A stretch of DNA of 64,000 nucleotides from Desulfonatronum lacustre DSM 10312. GTDB lineage: Bacteria > Desulfobacterota > Desulfovibrionia > Desulfovibrionales > Desulfonatronaceae. Location of the stretch: positions 2,265,313 through 2,329,312 of the forward strand of contig NZ_KI912608.1 in the NCBI RefSeq assembly GCF_000519265.1, written 5' to 3'. Positions within the stretch are counted from its first letter, which is position 1, and every line of letters begins with the position of its first letter. The translations under genes were made by a program, and so were the position numbers. Positions 17,994-27,087 of the stretch are shown in pieces. The notes below the pieces were generated by a model. It searched no databases. It saw only the letters and a list, made by a program, of their open reading frames with translations, and had not been told where the DNA came from.

Positions 17994-19802
17994 ATGCCGA
18001 TACGCCATCTCTGGATACTGTTTTTCGTTTTATTCTTGTCGTGTGGTGGGCCGCTGCCAACCTTCGGCCATGCCAGCGCCGAGCGCGACTACACCAGCGC
18101 TTGGAACGAATTTCAGCGCCTGCTCAAGGAGCCGGGCCAAGCCCAGAACCGCAACGCGTGGCTGGCCGCGCGCAACATGTTCAACAGCGCTTTTCAAAAA
18201 GCCCCGGAAGGACCCGAGGCGCCCAAGGCATTATTCTATCTTGGTCGGGTCCACGAGGAAATGGGGTTGCGCTTCGGTCAGGCTTCGGATTTTTCTCAGG
18301 CCGCGGACTACTATGGGCGGGTCGCCCTGCGGTTCGCCAACCATACCTGGGCGGACGACGCCCTGCTGCGCAAGGCCAAAATTCATCTGGAACACCTGAA
18401 TGATTCGGCCCAAGCGTACATCGACCTGCTGTCCATCGTCCACAATCACTCCAAGGGCGACATGGCCCCGCAAGCTCAGGCCATGCTCCGCGAGTTGGAC
18501 TCGACATTCCTGGCCAAGGTCAACGCATCCGGGGCCGGGCCGGGCAGCGCGGTCGCGGCCACGGTCCCCACCTCTTCCTCCGCCCGGACGACCGAGCCCG
18601 CAGTCCAGGCATCCTTGAGCGGCCCGGTTACTTCGCCTTCGCGCTCCGCCGGTCCGGACCCCGACGGCGCACGCTTGACCCAGGTACGCTACTGGAGCAG
18701 CGACGAGTACACCCGTGTGGTGTTGGATGTGAATTCCGAGGTCGCCTACAGCCATCGCCTGCTCAACCCCGATCCGGATCTGGGGACGCCTCATCGGCTG
18801 CTGATCGACCTGCAAGGGACGGTTCTGGGGCCGGAAGCCCCGGCCCAACTCCATGTGGCCGACGGTATTTTGCGTCAAGTGCGTACCGGTCAGAATCAGC
18901 CCCAGGTCAGCCGGGTGGTGCTGGACATTCAGCGCCTGGAGGACTTTCGCGTCTTTACCCTGGAAGGCCCGTTCCGGATCGTGGTCGACATCAGCGGGGC
19001 CAAATCCAAAGTCTTGGCTGGCGCGCGGGCTCCGCAAGCGTCTGCCGCAGGTCAACCTCGTCCGCAAGTCTCCCCCCGCTCTGAAGACGTGACGGGCAGT
19101 CTGATCGAACAGCTGGGGCTGACGGTCAGCACGATCATGATCGACCCCGGACATGGAGGAAAAGATCCAGGAGCCGTGGCTCACGGATTAAAGGAAAAAG
19201 ACATCAATCTCCGCATGTCCAGAATTCTGGGACGGATGCTGGAGGAAAAAGGATTTCGGGTCCTGTACACCCGGACCACGGACGTTTTCATTCCCTTGGA
19301 GGAGCGCACGGCCATGGCCAACGCCCAAAAGGCGGACCTGTTCCTGTCCATCCACGCCAACGCTCATCCGAACCCGAACATGAAGGGATTCGAAATTTAT
19401 TCACTGAACTTGGCCAGGAACCAGGATGCCGTGCGGGTGGCGGCCAGGGAGAACGCGGTGTCCTCAAAAAAAATCAGCGATTTGCAGCTGATTTTGACGG
19501 ATCTGATGCTCAATTCCAAGATTACCGAGTCGCGGGAACTGGCCACCAAGATTCACGGAAACACCATCAATGGCATGCGCCGCACCCATCCCAAACTCGC
19601 GGACCGAGGCATACGGGAAGCCCCGTTCTATGTGCTGATGGGTGCCAAAATGCCGGCGGTGCTGATTGAAATGGGCTACTTGACCAACCGGGAAGAAGCC
19701 CGGCTCCTGAATACCGACGCCTATCTGCGGACCCTGGCCACGAACCTTCTACAAGGGGTCCTGGCTTACCGCGATCACATTGAGCGGCACGCGAAATTGT
19801 AG
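17994..19802 (+). CDS. N-acetylmuramoyl-L-alanine amidase (AmiC-type, Amidase_3)
   Basis: A 602-residue exported amidase that cuts the amide bond between muramic acid and the stem peptide, typically in daughter-cell separation. ATG 17994 is chosen because it opens a signal sequence (RHLWILFFVLFLSCGG); an upstream in-frame start at 17844 adds an unlikely tail. A TPR-like helical region (about 30-160), a Ser/Thr/Pro linker, an AMIN domain (about 225-335) and a zinc amidase domain from about 378 follow. His387 in DPGHGG, Glu401 in KEKD, HANAH and the final IEMGYLTN motif are present. The AMIN domain would target it to the septum. Confidence 0.92.
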   Translation: MPIRHLWILFFVLFLSCGGPLPTFGHASAERDYTSAWNEFQRLLKEPGQAQNRNAWLAARNMFNSAFQKAPEGPEAPKALFYLGRVHEEMGLRFGQASDFSQAADYYGRVALRFANHTWADDALLRKAKIHLEHLNDSAQAYIDLLSIVHNHSKGDMAPQAQAMLRELDSTFLAKVNASGAGPGSAVAATVPTSSSARTTEPAVQASLSGPVTSPSRSAGPDPDGARLTQVRYWSSDEYTRVVLDVNSEVAYSHRLLNPDPDLGTPHRLLIDLQGTVLGPEAPAQLHVADGILRQVRTGQNQPQVSRVVLDIQRLEDFRVFTLEGPFRIVVDISGAKSKVLAGARAPQASAAGQPRPQVSPRSEDVTGSLIEQLGLTVSTIMIDPGHGGKDPGAVAHGLKEKDINLRMSRILGRMLEEKGFRVLYTRTTDVFIPLEERTAMANAQKADLFLSIHANAHPNPNMKGFEIYSLNLARNQDAVRVAARENAVSSKKISDLQLILTDLMLNSKITESRELATKIHGNTINGMRRTHPKLADRGIREAPFYVLMGAKMPAVLIEMGYLTNREEARLLNTDAYLRTLATNLLQGVLAYRDHIERHAKL

Positions 19803-19849
19803 TTCGTGGAACCTCCGCCAAACCCGCTATTGCTTTTCCTGAAACAACG

Positions 19850-19893
19850 AAAAGGCCCTGCGGCGTGTTCATCACACCGCAGGGCTTTTTTTT
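19850..19893 (+). terminator. Terminator of the amidase gene
   Basis: GCCCTGCGGCGTG and CACACCGCAGGGC form a long stem followed by eight Ts. Confidence 0.85.
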
Positions 19894-20010
19894 GCGAAGT
19901 TGAAATATTGGTAACGACTCAGCTCATCCGGGTCAATGCGGCCTGGATAGCGGTAACGCGCCCGCCTTCGCGGTATGACTGACTCGGGAACGGCATTGAA
20001 AAAAACGTCT

Positions 20011-20028
20011 TTCCCGCGAAAGCGGGAA
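20011..20028. repeat. REP-like hairpin TTCCCGC-GAAA-GCGGGAA
   Basis: A perfect seven-base stem with a GAAA loop. A near-identical hairpin occurs at 43922-43939, so it is a dispersed repeat. Confidence 0.6.
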
Positions 20029-20083
20029 TCCAGCCTCGGGATGAGGCTCTACCCAAGCTGTCCTGAATAGTTACAAATATTGT

Positions 20084-21247
20084 TCAGTGCGTTTCGGAGG
20101 GAGCGTTTGGGAGGAACTTCTTGATGAATTTTCGGTCGATAAAGTCCTTGATCCAAAAGGGCGCGCGTCCGCCGAAGGCGACGCCGCTTTTGTACAGGAT
20201 GCCTTGCCCCCCACCGATGTTGAAGATCAACAGGTAGGCTCCACCCGGATCAAAGGCTTTCAGAGAACGTCCTTCCAGGTGGGCCTGGAGGTTGTGCAGC
20301 AGCACGGGATTCTGACGCACGGCATAGACGCCCACCTTGTCCAGCGGTCTGGGCACAAAGGTTATGCAGTCGCCTCCGCCGAAAATGTCCGGGTGGGAAA
20401 GGCTTTGCAGGCATTGGTCAACCAGCAGTCCGCCGTCCTCGCTCACCTCCAGGCCGGACGCCCGAAAGACCGGCGAAGGCCGGACCCCCAGGGCCAAAAA
20501 AATCACGTCCTGGACATACCGCTTTCCGTTTTCCAGATGGATTTCTCCGGATTGCACGGACCGCACGTAGCTCCCCTCCACGACCTCGATTCCCCGTTTG
20601 CGCAGGACCTTTCCGGCCAGACGGCAAACTCTTTCCGGCATGTTCCTGAGCAGTTTGCCACCGGTAAACAGTTGCACGACGCAGCCGTTGCCCCCGTTTT
20701 CCCTGCCCGCGGACCAGGCGTTGCCGGCGATTTCCAGGGCCGCCGGACCGCCGCCGCACACTCCCACCCGGATCGAATGATCACGGGTCAGTTCATGGAC
20801 GCGTTGGCGGGCTTTCCAGAGTTGTTCAATGGGTTTGGCCGGGAAAACGGACCGTGATGCAACGGCCGCCCCCGGTCCATTCGCCCCATCCTGATTGTCG
20901 CAAGCGACCACCCCCTGAGGGACGAAGCTGCCCAGGTTGCAGCTCAGCACGTCATAGGGCTCTTCGTGGCCGGAATCCAGAATCACCACGTGACGGGCCG
21001 GGTCAATGCGCGCGACCTTGTCTTGGATAAAGACTCCGCCCCGACTTTCCACCATGTCGCGCACCGGAAAACTGATTTCCTCCGGCTGGTAGGTCCCTCC
21101 GAGCATGCCCGGCCCCATGCCGGAGTAGTAGTGGCGCTCTCCGGGACCGATGGCGGTTACCTGATGACCTTTGGCCACCAGCTCCGGAATGGCGGCCATC
21201 ACGGCCATGTGCGCGTGGCCGGCTCCGGCCAGGAGAAGTTTGGGCAT
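20084..21247 (-). CDS. FAD-dependent pyridine nucleotide-disulfide oxidoreductase (NDH-2/SelD-associated type)
   Basis: A 387-residue flavoprotein. The N-terminal FAD site is LLLAGAGHAHMAVM, and HYYSGMGPGML near residue 40 is typical of the subgroup often fused to or encoded beside selenophosphate synthetase. A second dinucleotide site appears near IRVGVCGGGPAALEIA (about 160-175) and FGGGDCITF near 295 contacts the flavin. No CxxC redox pair is present, which separates it from disulfide reductases. A quinone or NADH oxidoreductase role is plausible; the real electron acceptor is unknown. It lies 23 bases downstream of the photolyase gene on the same strand. Confidence 0.82.
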   Translation of the reverse strand: MPKLLLAGAGHAHMAVMAAIPELVAKGHQVTAIGPGERHYYSGMGPGMLGGTYQPEEISFPVRDMVESRGGVFIQDKVARIDPARHVVILDSGHEEPYDVLSCNLGSFVPQGVVACDNQDGANGPGAAVASRSVFPAKPIEQLWKARQRVHELTRDHSIRVGVCGGGPAALEIAGNAWSAGRENGGNGCVVQLFTGGKLLRNMPERVCRLAGKVLRKRGIEVVEGSYVRSVQSGEIHLENGKRYVQDVIFLALGVRPSPVFRASGLEVSEDGGLLVDQCLQSLSHPDIFGGGDCITFVPRPLDKVGVYAVRQNPVLLHNLQAHLEGRSLKAFDPGGAYLLIFNIGGGQGILYKSGVAFGGRAPFWIKDFIDRKFIKKFLPNAPSETH

Positions 21248-21270
21248 GGCTCAAGGTGCTCGTCGGTTCT

Positions 21271-22659
21271 TCACGGGATCACGGTTTCATTCTCAGGAGA
21301 AAACCGGCGGATGTATTCCGGAACATCGAACTTACGGGCGCAGCCGGTAGCGCTCATGTAGCGGATCTGTCCGAAAATCGACCGCTCGAACCAGGGCCGA
21401 TCATGCACGCCTCCGATGCTCCAGGCAATACCGGCGTAACCGTTGGGATCCCGTCCGTCCAGTTCGTAGGTGTCGTTGAGCAGGATGGCGATCTTCACGG
21501 CCTCCTCCGGGGACGGGGTCCACTCCAGGATTTTCTTGGCCCAGTACATGCGCATGTAGCCGTGCATCTTTCCGGTCTCGGTCATTTCCCGCTGGGCCGC
21601 GTTCCAGAGCGGATCATGGGTGGCACCGGTTTCGAAAGTATGAAGATCGTAGATGTAATCCCGCTTGTCCGCGCGATGCTTGTCCAAGGTTTTCCGGGCC
21701 CAGTCCGGAAAACCTTCCACCCGGTCATAGGCTTGGTTATACCAGCAAAAATTGTCCGCCAATTCCCGGCGGACGATCAGTTCCTCCAGAAAGGCTTCTC
21801 TGGACTCGGTGGATGCCGATGAGCGCAACACCTCCCACGCGACGCGCTGGGCCGATATCTGGCCGAAATGCAGGTAAGGGGACAGGTTGGAGAGCACCGG
21901 AGCGTTGGGGTCGTTACGTTGGGAGTACGCGTCCAGACGATGCTCCAGAAATTTCCGGAACACCTCCTCCCCACCGCGTTCGCCCGGGCGGAGCCAATCC
22001 ACTTCCGCCACGTCGCTGTTCACCTGGAGACGCTTTCTGACAGCGCCCCAGTCCGTGGCCTTGTTGAAGGCATCCGCCGAGGGTGGCGCGGGGAAGGCGG
22101 GAACCTCGGGAAACGGCGTCAGAAACTCATCCAGCTTGCGGTGAATCTTGGGACGGAGGGTCCGGGCCGCGTACTCCTGCTTTGGGGAGACCTCCCGGCA
22201 GGGCACGATGTTATGGGCATCCACTTCAAAGAACGGAATGGTCAGATTCGCCAGTACGTCCTGTTTCCAAGCCCGTTTGACACGCAACGGATCGAAATCC
22301 GTGACCAGGACACGGGCATTGAACCCACGAAGCATGTCCAGCAGAATCAGAGGAACATCCCCCAGCCGGAGTACGAAAGGGATACCGCGGCGGCGCAGGT
22401 TCGCTTCCACCTCGGTTAGGCCGTTGAGCATGAATCCGTACTGGCGAATGGTCGCCCCCAGAAAGGAAGGCGACAGGCAAAAGACCACGACCAGCGGGAC
22501 CTCGCGCTCCAGGGCCAGGTTCGCGGCGAAGAGCAAGGCCCAATTGTCCCGGACCCGCTGATCCCGGCTCATCCAGTAGACGACCGGGCCGCCTGGGGTC
22601 TCGGTGATCTGGTTGAGCCCCGTGACGCGGGCGGGATGGACTCTTTGAGTCCGGCTCAT
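21271..22659 (-). CDS. phr: Class II CPD photolyase
   Basis: A 462-residue flavoprotein that repairs cyclobutane pyrimidine dimers with light. VVYWMSRDQRVRDNWAL near residue 26 and the VDAHNIVPC and PKQEYAARTLRPKIH segments are typical of class II enzymes. The FAD-binding C-terminal half shows DNFCWYN, the TFETGATHDPLWNAAQREM segment and GKMHGYMRMYWAKKILEW. Length is normal. The neighbouring oxidoreductase gene probably shares its transcript. A photolyase in an anaerobe suggests exposure to light, as in shallow or surface sediments. Confidence 0.93.
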   Translation of the reverse strand: MSRTQRVHPARVTGLNQITETPGGPVVYWMSRDQRVRDNWALLFAANLALEREVPLVVVFCLSPSFLGATIRQYGFMLNGLTEVEANLRRRGIPFVLRLGDVPLILLDMLRGFNARVLVTDFDPLRVKRAWKQDVLANLTIPFFEVDAHNIVPCREVSPKQEYAARTLRPKIHRKLDEFLTPFPEVPAFPAPPSADAFNKATDWGAVRKRLQVNSDVAEVDWLRPGERGGEEVFRKFLEHRLDAYSQRNDPNAPVLSNLSPYLHFGQISAQRVAWEVLRSSASTESREAFLEELIVRRELADNFCWYNQAYDRVEGFPDWARKTLDKHRADKRDYIYDLHTFETGATHDPLWNAAQREMTETGKMHGYMRMYWAKKILEWTPSPEEAVKIAILLNDTYELDGRDPNGYAGIAWSIGGVHDRPWFERSIFGQIRYMSATGCARKFDVPEYIRRFSPENETVIP

Positions 22660-22803
22660 GATTCAATGCCTCCAAGCTTGATTCAAGAAGTGCGCCCCAC
22701 GCAAGCAAAGCCAACGCCTCACCCTGGGTTCGTCGCCGGTAACAAAGGTTGAGCCCACAAGCCTTGAGGAGGTTGTCAGATCCTTCCCCGAGGTTGATTA
22801 ATC

Positions 22804-22975
22804 GTAACTACTCAGCACAGAGGAATTCTGTTGCCGGGGTCGGAATCGGGATCGGGATCGGGATCGAAAACGCTGGGATGCGTTCTAAATTCTTCCTGTT
22901 CGATTCCGACTCCGATACCGACCCCGACACCGATTGCCGGAGCAAGATCGGACACAAAATGTACTGAGTAGTTAC
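22804..22975. repeat. MITE-like element with GGNATC-type periodic arms (copy B1)
   Basis: The element starts GTAACTACTCAG and ends CTGAGTAGTTAC. Together with flanking bases the inverted repeat is perfect for 22 bases (22794-22815 and 22964-22985). Inside, GTCGGAATCGGGATCGGGAT from 22840 faces GATTCCGACTCCGATACCGA from 22902. Its reverse complement matches copy B2 (57555-57745) over nearly the full length, including the non-periodic centre. The right flank contains the stop codon of the deacetylase gene. It fills the gap between that gene and the photolyase gene. Confidence 0.85.
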
Positions 22976-22977
22976 GA

Positions 22978-23751
22978 TTAATCAATCTCTTTGCCACGCA
23001 TCAGCCGCGAAAGTCGTTTCAGTGGATTCATCGGCCTGCGAACCCCGAACCTCTTGATCAGGAATGGGTCTTGGCCGTGACCGTTCACTCCCGGATCCAA
23101 GGTGACTGCGGTCTGGTATCCCGCCTGCCGGACACATTCGACAATCTGAGGCGTAACCTCTCCATATGGATAACAAAAGGACAGTACCGGGACCTGAAAA
23201 GTATCTTCAAGCATCTTGCGCGAGCCGTCAATTTCCTGCATGGCTTGGCGGCGCGGGATTGCGGGCAGATGGGGATGGGTCATGGTGTGCGAGCCGATCC
23301 TGAAGCCTTGGTCCAGCCACTCCCGGATCTGTTCTTTGTTCATCAAGGAACCGACGACTTCCCCATGGACAGTATCCCAAACATTGGTCTTGCCGAGCAT
23401 CCCGGCCACGATATAGAGCATGGCCGGGGCCTGATGCCGTTTGAGAATCGGGGCGGCATTCTCCAAAACATTGGAATAGCCGTCGTCAAAGGTCAGGACG
23501 GCGTTTTTTTGGGCATTGTCCGGGGCAAACGAGGCAGGCAGGTCCACAAAAGAAAATCCTGCGGTCCTCAGTTCCGCGAGCTGACGGTTGAGTACTCTCG
23601 GACTGACGTAAAGTCCTCGGATACGGGCTTTCCATGGACAAGAGCGGATCTGATGATAGGTCAGAACCGGAACGCCGTTTTGAAAAACATCGCGCATCCG
23701 GTTGAGTGAGGTATAGTTTTTGTTCATGGGCCATGCCCAGGGATTGGGCAT
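22978..23751 (-). CDS. Polysaccharide deacetylase (NodB homology)
   Basis: A 257-residue carbohydrate esterase 4 protein that removes N- or O-acetyl groups from a polysaccharide. VLTYHQI near residue 29, the metal- and base-motif LTFDDGYSN near 88 and the SHTMTHPHL zinc motif near 155 are all present; SFCYPYGE near 195 is motif 3. No clear signal peptide is seen. Starts at 23751 or 23727 are both possible without a strong ribosome site. It is divergent from a glycosyltransferase gene beginning 18 bases away, so the two may handle the same glycan. Confidence 0.88.
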   Translation of the reverse strand: MPNPWAWPMNKNYTSLNRMRDVFQNGVPVLTYHQIRSCPWKARIRGLYVSPRVLNRQLAELRTAGFSFVDLPASFAPDNAQKNAVLTFDDGYSNVLENAAPILKRHQAPAMLYIVAGMLGKTNVWDTVHGEVVGSLMNKEQIREWLDQGFRIGSHTMTHPHLPAIPRRQAMQEIDGSRKMLEDTFQVPVLSFCYPYGEVTPQIVECVRQAGYQTAVTLDPGVNGHGQDPFLIKRFGVRRPMNPLKRLSRLMRGKEID

Positions 23752-23769
23752 TCAAAGAGGTTAAAGATT

Positions 23770-24978
23770 GTGCGTATTTTACATGTGAATGCCGGACGTA
23801 ACTGGGGGGGCAAGGAATCCCGGTTGCTTACGGAAATGGAGTGGTTGGTCCATAACGGCCATGAAGTTCTTTTGGTCTGTGAACCGGACTCTCAGCTTTA
23901 CATCGTCGGCCGCGGCAGGGGCCTGCCCGTGCGGGCTTTGCGGATGCGCAAACGGCATAATATTGGGGCGGCGTTAAGTCTGCGTCGTATTGCCCGGATG
24001 TTCGACCCGGATGTTGTCAACATTCATACCGGCGTGGACGCCTATCTGTGCGCTTCCATGAAACTATGCGGTCGGCCCACTGTGCGCATGCAGAACATTC
24101 ATGTCAGCGGCCGCCAAAAAGTTTCCACGCGCTTGAGCTATCGCCTTTTCTGCCACCGGATCATCTGTCCAACCACGATTCTCCAACGCACCCTGATTTC
24201 CGAGTTTGGCTTCGCCCCGGACAGGATCGACATCATCCCGGACGGCGTTGATGTTGTAAAATTTCATCCTGATTATGACAGGCAGCGGTTTCGGGATGCA
24301 TTACAGATCAAGGACGATCAAATACTGGTGGGGATGGTCTCCATGCTGCGCCCTGAAAAAGGGCATCATCTTTTTCTGCAAGCCGCAAAAATGATCCTGG
24401 CCAAAAGAACCGACTGCAGGTTTGTCATGGTCGGCTCGCCCACCAATGATGCACGCTCGGTTCTCGCGGAAATTCAGGAGACCATTCGACAATGCTGCGG
24501 CAGCCTTGATCCGACCAATCCGATCGTGCATCTGGACTTTCGCGAGGATATTCCAGAAGTTCTCTGCGCCCTGGACATCTTTGTCCAACCTTCACGCTAT
24601 GAAGCTCAGGGCTTGGCCATTGCCGAAGCCATGGCCTGCCGAACAGCGGTCGTGGCGACAAATGTCGGCGGCATTCCGGAACGGGTCCGGCACGACCAAA
24701 CAGGTCTGCTGACCGAACCGGCCAACCCGGATGATCTCGCGGGGCAAATTGAACTCCTTGCGGACAATCCCAGCCTGCGGGCCAAGCTGGCGGAAAATGG
24801 TCATACCCTGCTCCGTGAGCAAGGAACCCTGGACCAGACCATGCAAAAGACTCTGGCATCGTATGCCCAAGCCGCCAGACAGGTTCGGGGGGGGACACCG
24901 CATACCGAAATGATCAGGTTGCAAGATCTTACCCCTGCCCACCTCCCGGTCCGGCGAAGCGCAGGCAGAGCGCGGTGA
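23770..24978 (+). CDS. Family 4 glycosyltransferase
   Basis: A 402-residue GT-B enzyme starting at GTG 23770. The acceptor-side motif is HVNAGRNWGGKESRLLTEM at the N-terminus; IDIIPDGVDVVKFHPD near 155-170 starts the second domain; MVSMLRPEKGHHLFLQAA and the donor-binding E-x7-E region (PSRYEAQGLAIAEAMAC near 277-293) follow. It probably transfers a sugar from a nucleotide donor during envelope polysaccharide assembly. The last 50 bases overlap the 3' end of the opposing phosphatase gene. Confidence 0.92.
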   Translation: MRILHVNAGRNWGGKESRLLTEMEWLVHNGHEVLLVCEPDSQLYIVGRGRGLPVRALRMRKRHNIGAALSLRRIARMFDPDVVNIHTGVDAYLCASMKLCGRPTVRMQNIHVSGRQKVSTRLSYRLFCHRIICPTTILQRTLISEFGFAPDRIDIIPDGVDVVKFHPDYDRQRFRDALQIKDDQILVGMVSMLRPEKGHHLFLQAAKMILAKRTDCRFVMVGSPTNDARSVLAEIQETIRQCCGSLDPTNPIVHLDFREDIPEVLCALDIFVQPSRYEAQGLAIAEAMACRTAVVATNVGGIPERVRHDQTGLLTEPANPDDLAGQIELLADNPSLRAKLAENGHTLLREQGTLDQTMQKTLASYAQAARQVRGGTPHTEMIRLQDLTPAHLPVRRSAGRAR

Positions 24979-26980
24979 TGTCGTCGGATTGCTGGGCCGC
25001 GCCCACATGCAGGGCCACGTCCTCCAACACGACCTGGATGGTCTGTTCCGCGGAGACAATGGGAGCGGCCTCCATCGTGGTCAGCAGGCGCTCGTCCGAA
25101 TACACGGCCAGTTCCTCGTCCATGGCCTCGGTGATCCCGTCCGTGTACAGAAAAATCATCTCGCCAGGGGCCAGGTCAATTTCCAAGGTATTGTAGGGGA
25201 TGTCCTCCACGGCACCGACCATGGGACCGCTCCGGCCTTCCAGAAAGCGCACCCCGTCATGGTTTTTAATCACCGGCTTGTTGTGCCCGCCATTGGCGAA
25301 AAGCAACCGCCCGGTGCGGGTGTTCAGAACGCCAACGAACAGGGTCACGAACATGGAATTGGGATTATCCGGGGCCAGGTCGTTGTTCATGATTTCCATG
25401 ATTGGGCCGGGATCGCGATCCCTGGCACCAGCGGTGCGCAGCAGGGTTCGGGTGATGGCCATGAACAGGGCCGCGGGCACGCCCTTGCCCGAGACGTCGC
25501 CCACGGCAAAACAAATGTGGTCCTCGTCCATGAAGAAGAAATCGTAGAGATCCCCGCCGACTTCCTTGGCGGACTTCAGCGTGGCGAACAGATCGAACTC
25601 CCGGCGCTCGGGAAAGGGTGGAAAAGTCTTGGGCAGCAGCCCGAGCTGGATTTCCCGGGCCACGTTCAGCTCGCCTTCGATCCGCTCGTTGGCCGCCGTG
25701 GTTTCGATGAGCGACCTGATGTTCTCGCGCAGCGACCCTTCCATGAACATCAAGGCCGTGGCCAGACGCCCCACTTCGTCCTTGTGTCGTTGAGGCAAAT
25801 GGCGAATGGCCGCGGATTGGTCCTGAACCTCCTGGGCCGTGAAATCGGTTTCCGGCAGGGCCTTGGCGTAGTCCGCCAGGGCGTTCAACGGCTTGGCGAT
25901 CCGCCCGGCCAACACCAACCCTAACACCAGCCCGGCCAGAAGCACTGCCAGGATGATCCCGGACAACCTGGCCACGAGGTTCCGGGCCGGCGCCTCCACC
26001 TCGTCCACGTAGGTCAGGGCCGCGACATACCAGCCCAAGGCCCGGAAATAGCCGCAAAAGACTTCCTGCTCGCGGATATGGCCCGCGGCGTCCGCAGCTT
26101 GCGGTACAAAGCGCATGGATAAGCGATCCCTGGCCGCAGCCAAGCCCTTCAGCTCATCCAACAGCGGCTTGCCGGTCAGGGCGTTGATGGCCGTGCCCGG
26201 ATCTAAGTTGTTATCCTCCGGCCCGATGAGCACTTCGCCCTGGGCGTTGAACAGGATCACGGAACCCGACTGGGCAATCCGGATCTTGCTGAAATTGGCC
26301 CGCAGGTTGTTCAGCAGTTCCTCCAACTTGCGCTCACCTTCCTGCTCCAACTCATCGATGTCCACGGCAGCGCCGATGATCCAATCCGTGGGGGGATAAT
26401 GGACAAACCACCCGAATTTCTTTATCGGCTGGCCGTGCCCGGTCCAGGTCCAATAAAACATGCTGGAAATCTCGCCCAGACGCCGCGCTTCCGAGTTCAC
26501 GGCTTCAGCCATCGGACTGCCCTTGATATCCCGGAGCAGGTTCAAGTCACCGCCTCGGGCGTCCGGATCCGAGTGAGCCAGAAGTGTGCCTTGGGCATCG
26601 AAAACGATGAACTCCCCCTCCTCGGCCAGACGAGGGCGGCTCAACCAGTCCAGGGCTCGGGATTCAGCCCTGGCGCGGGCTTCCCCCGACAGGTCGGACA
26701 TGGTAAATATCTCGTCCAGCGTGGTTCGTGCGACCATGGTCAAGCCGCGCAGGGCGCGGCGGTGGGCGTTGACCGCGTCCACCCGGCTGCGCACCAGATC
26801 CCGGTATCCGCTTTGGATGTTCAGTTCCACCAGTTCCAGCACGTTGCGGGCGCTGCGCTGTTCCGCCTCGAACATGGCCTGCTTCACGTCCCGGTCGGTG
26901 AAGTAGAGGACGAACACGGCCACCAGGGCCAGAATGACGCTGACCAGCAAGAAAATTTTCGTTTTCAGGGAATGAAACAC
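24929..26980 (-). CDS. Membrane PP2C/SpoIIE-type serine phosphatase with Cache and HAMP domains
   Basis: A 683-residue signalling protein. A membrane helix near residues 8-27 and another near 338-360 enclose a periplasmic double-Cache-like sensor (WTWTGHGQPIKKFGWFVHYP near 171-190 is typical). HAMP follows, then a short coiled linker and a SpoIIE/PP2C phosphatase domain from about 440: GGDLYDFFFMDEDH, FAVGDVSGKGVPAAL and YTDGITEAMD carry the metal-binding aspartates. Such proteins usually dephosphorylate an anti-sigma factor antagonist in partner-switching. No such partner is adjacent. Confidence 0.92.
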   Translation of the reverse strand: MFHSLKTKIFLLVSVILALVAVFVLYFTDRDVKQAMFEAEQRSARNVLELVELNIQSGYRDLVRSRVDAVNAHRRALRGLTMVARTTLDEIFTMSDLSGEARARAESRALDWLSRPRLAEEGEFIVFDAQGTLLAHSDPDARGGDLNLLRDIKGSPMAEAVNSEARRLGEISSMFYWTWTGHGQPIKKFGWFVHYPPTDWIIGAAVDIDELEQEGERKLEELLNNLRANFSKIRIAQSGSVILFNAQGEVLIGPEDNNLDPGTAINALTGKPLLDELKGLAAARDRLSMRFVPQAADAAGHIREQEVFCGYFRALGWYVAALTYVDEVEAPARNLVARLSGIILAVLLAGLVLGLVLAGRIAKPLNALADYAKALPETDFTAQEVQDQSAAIRHLPQRHKDEVGRLATALMFMEGSLRENIRSLIETTAANERIEGELNVAREIQLGLLPKTFPPFPERREFDLFATLKSAKEVGGDLYDFFFMDEDHICFAVGDVSGKGVPAALFMAITRTLLRTAGARDRDPGPIMEIMNNDLAPDNPNSMFVTLFVGVLNTRTGRLLFANGGHNKPVIKNHDGVRFLEGRSGPMVGAVEDIPYNTLEIDLAPGEMIFLYTDGITEAMDEELAVYSDERLLTTMEAAPIVSAEQTIQVVLEDVALHVGAAQQSDDITALCLRFAGPGGGQG

Positions 26981-27087
26981 TGTTGTCTCCGTACGCTCGC
27001 AACGCGGGGTTGATTGAGGGCCGATACAACATGAACGTCCAACAACACAAGCGGCCGTCCTAGCCGACCCTCTTGCCCACCACTCCC

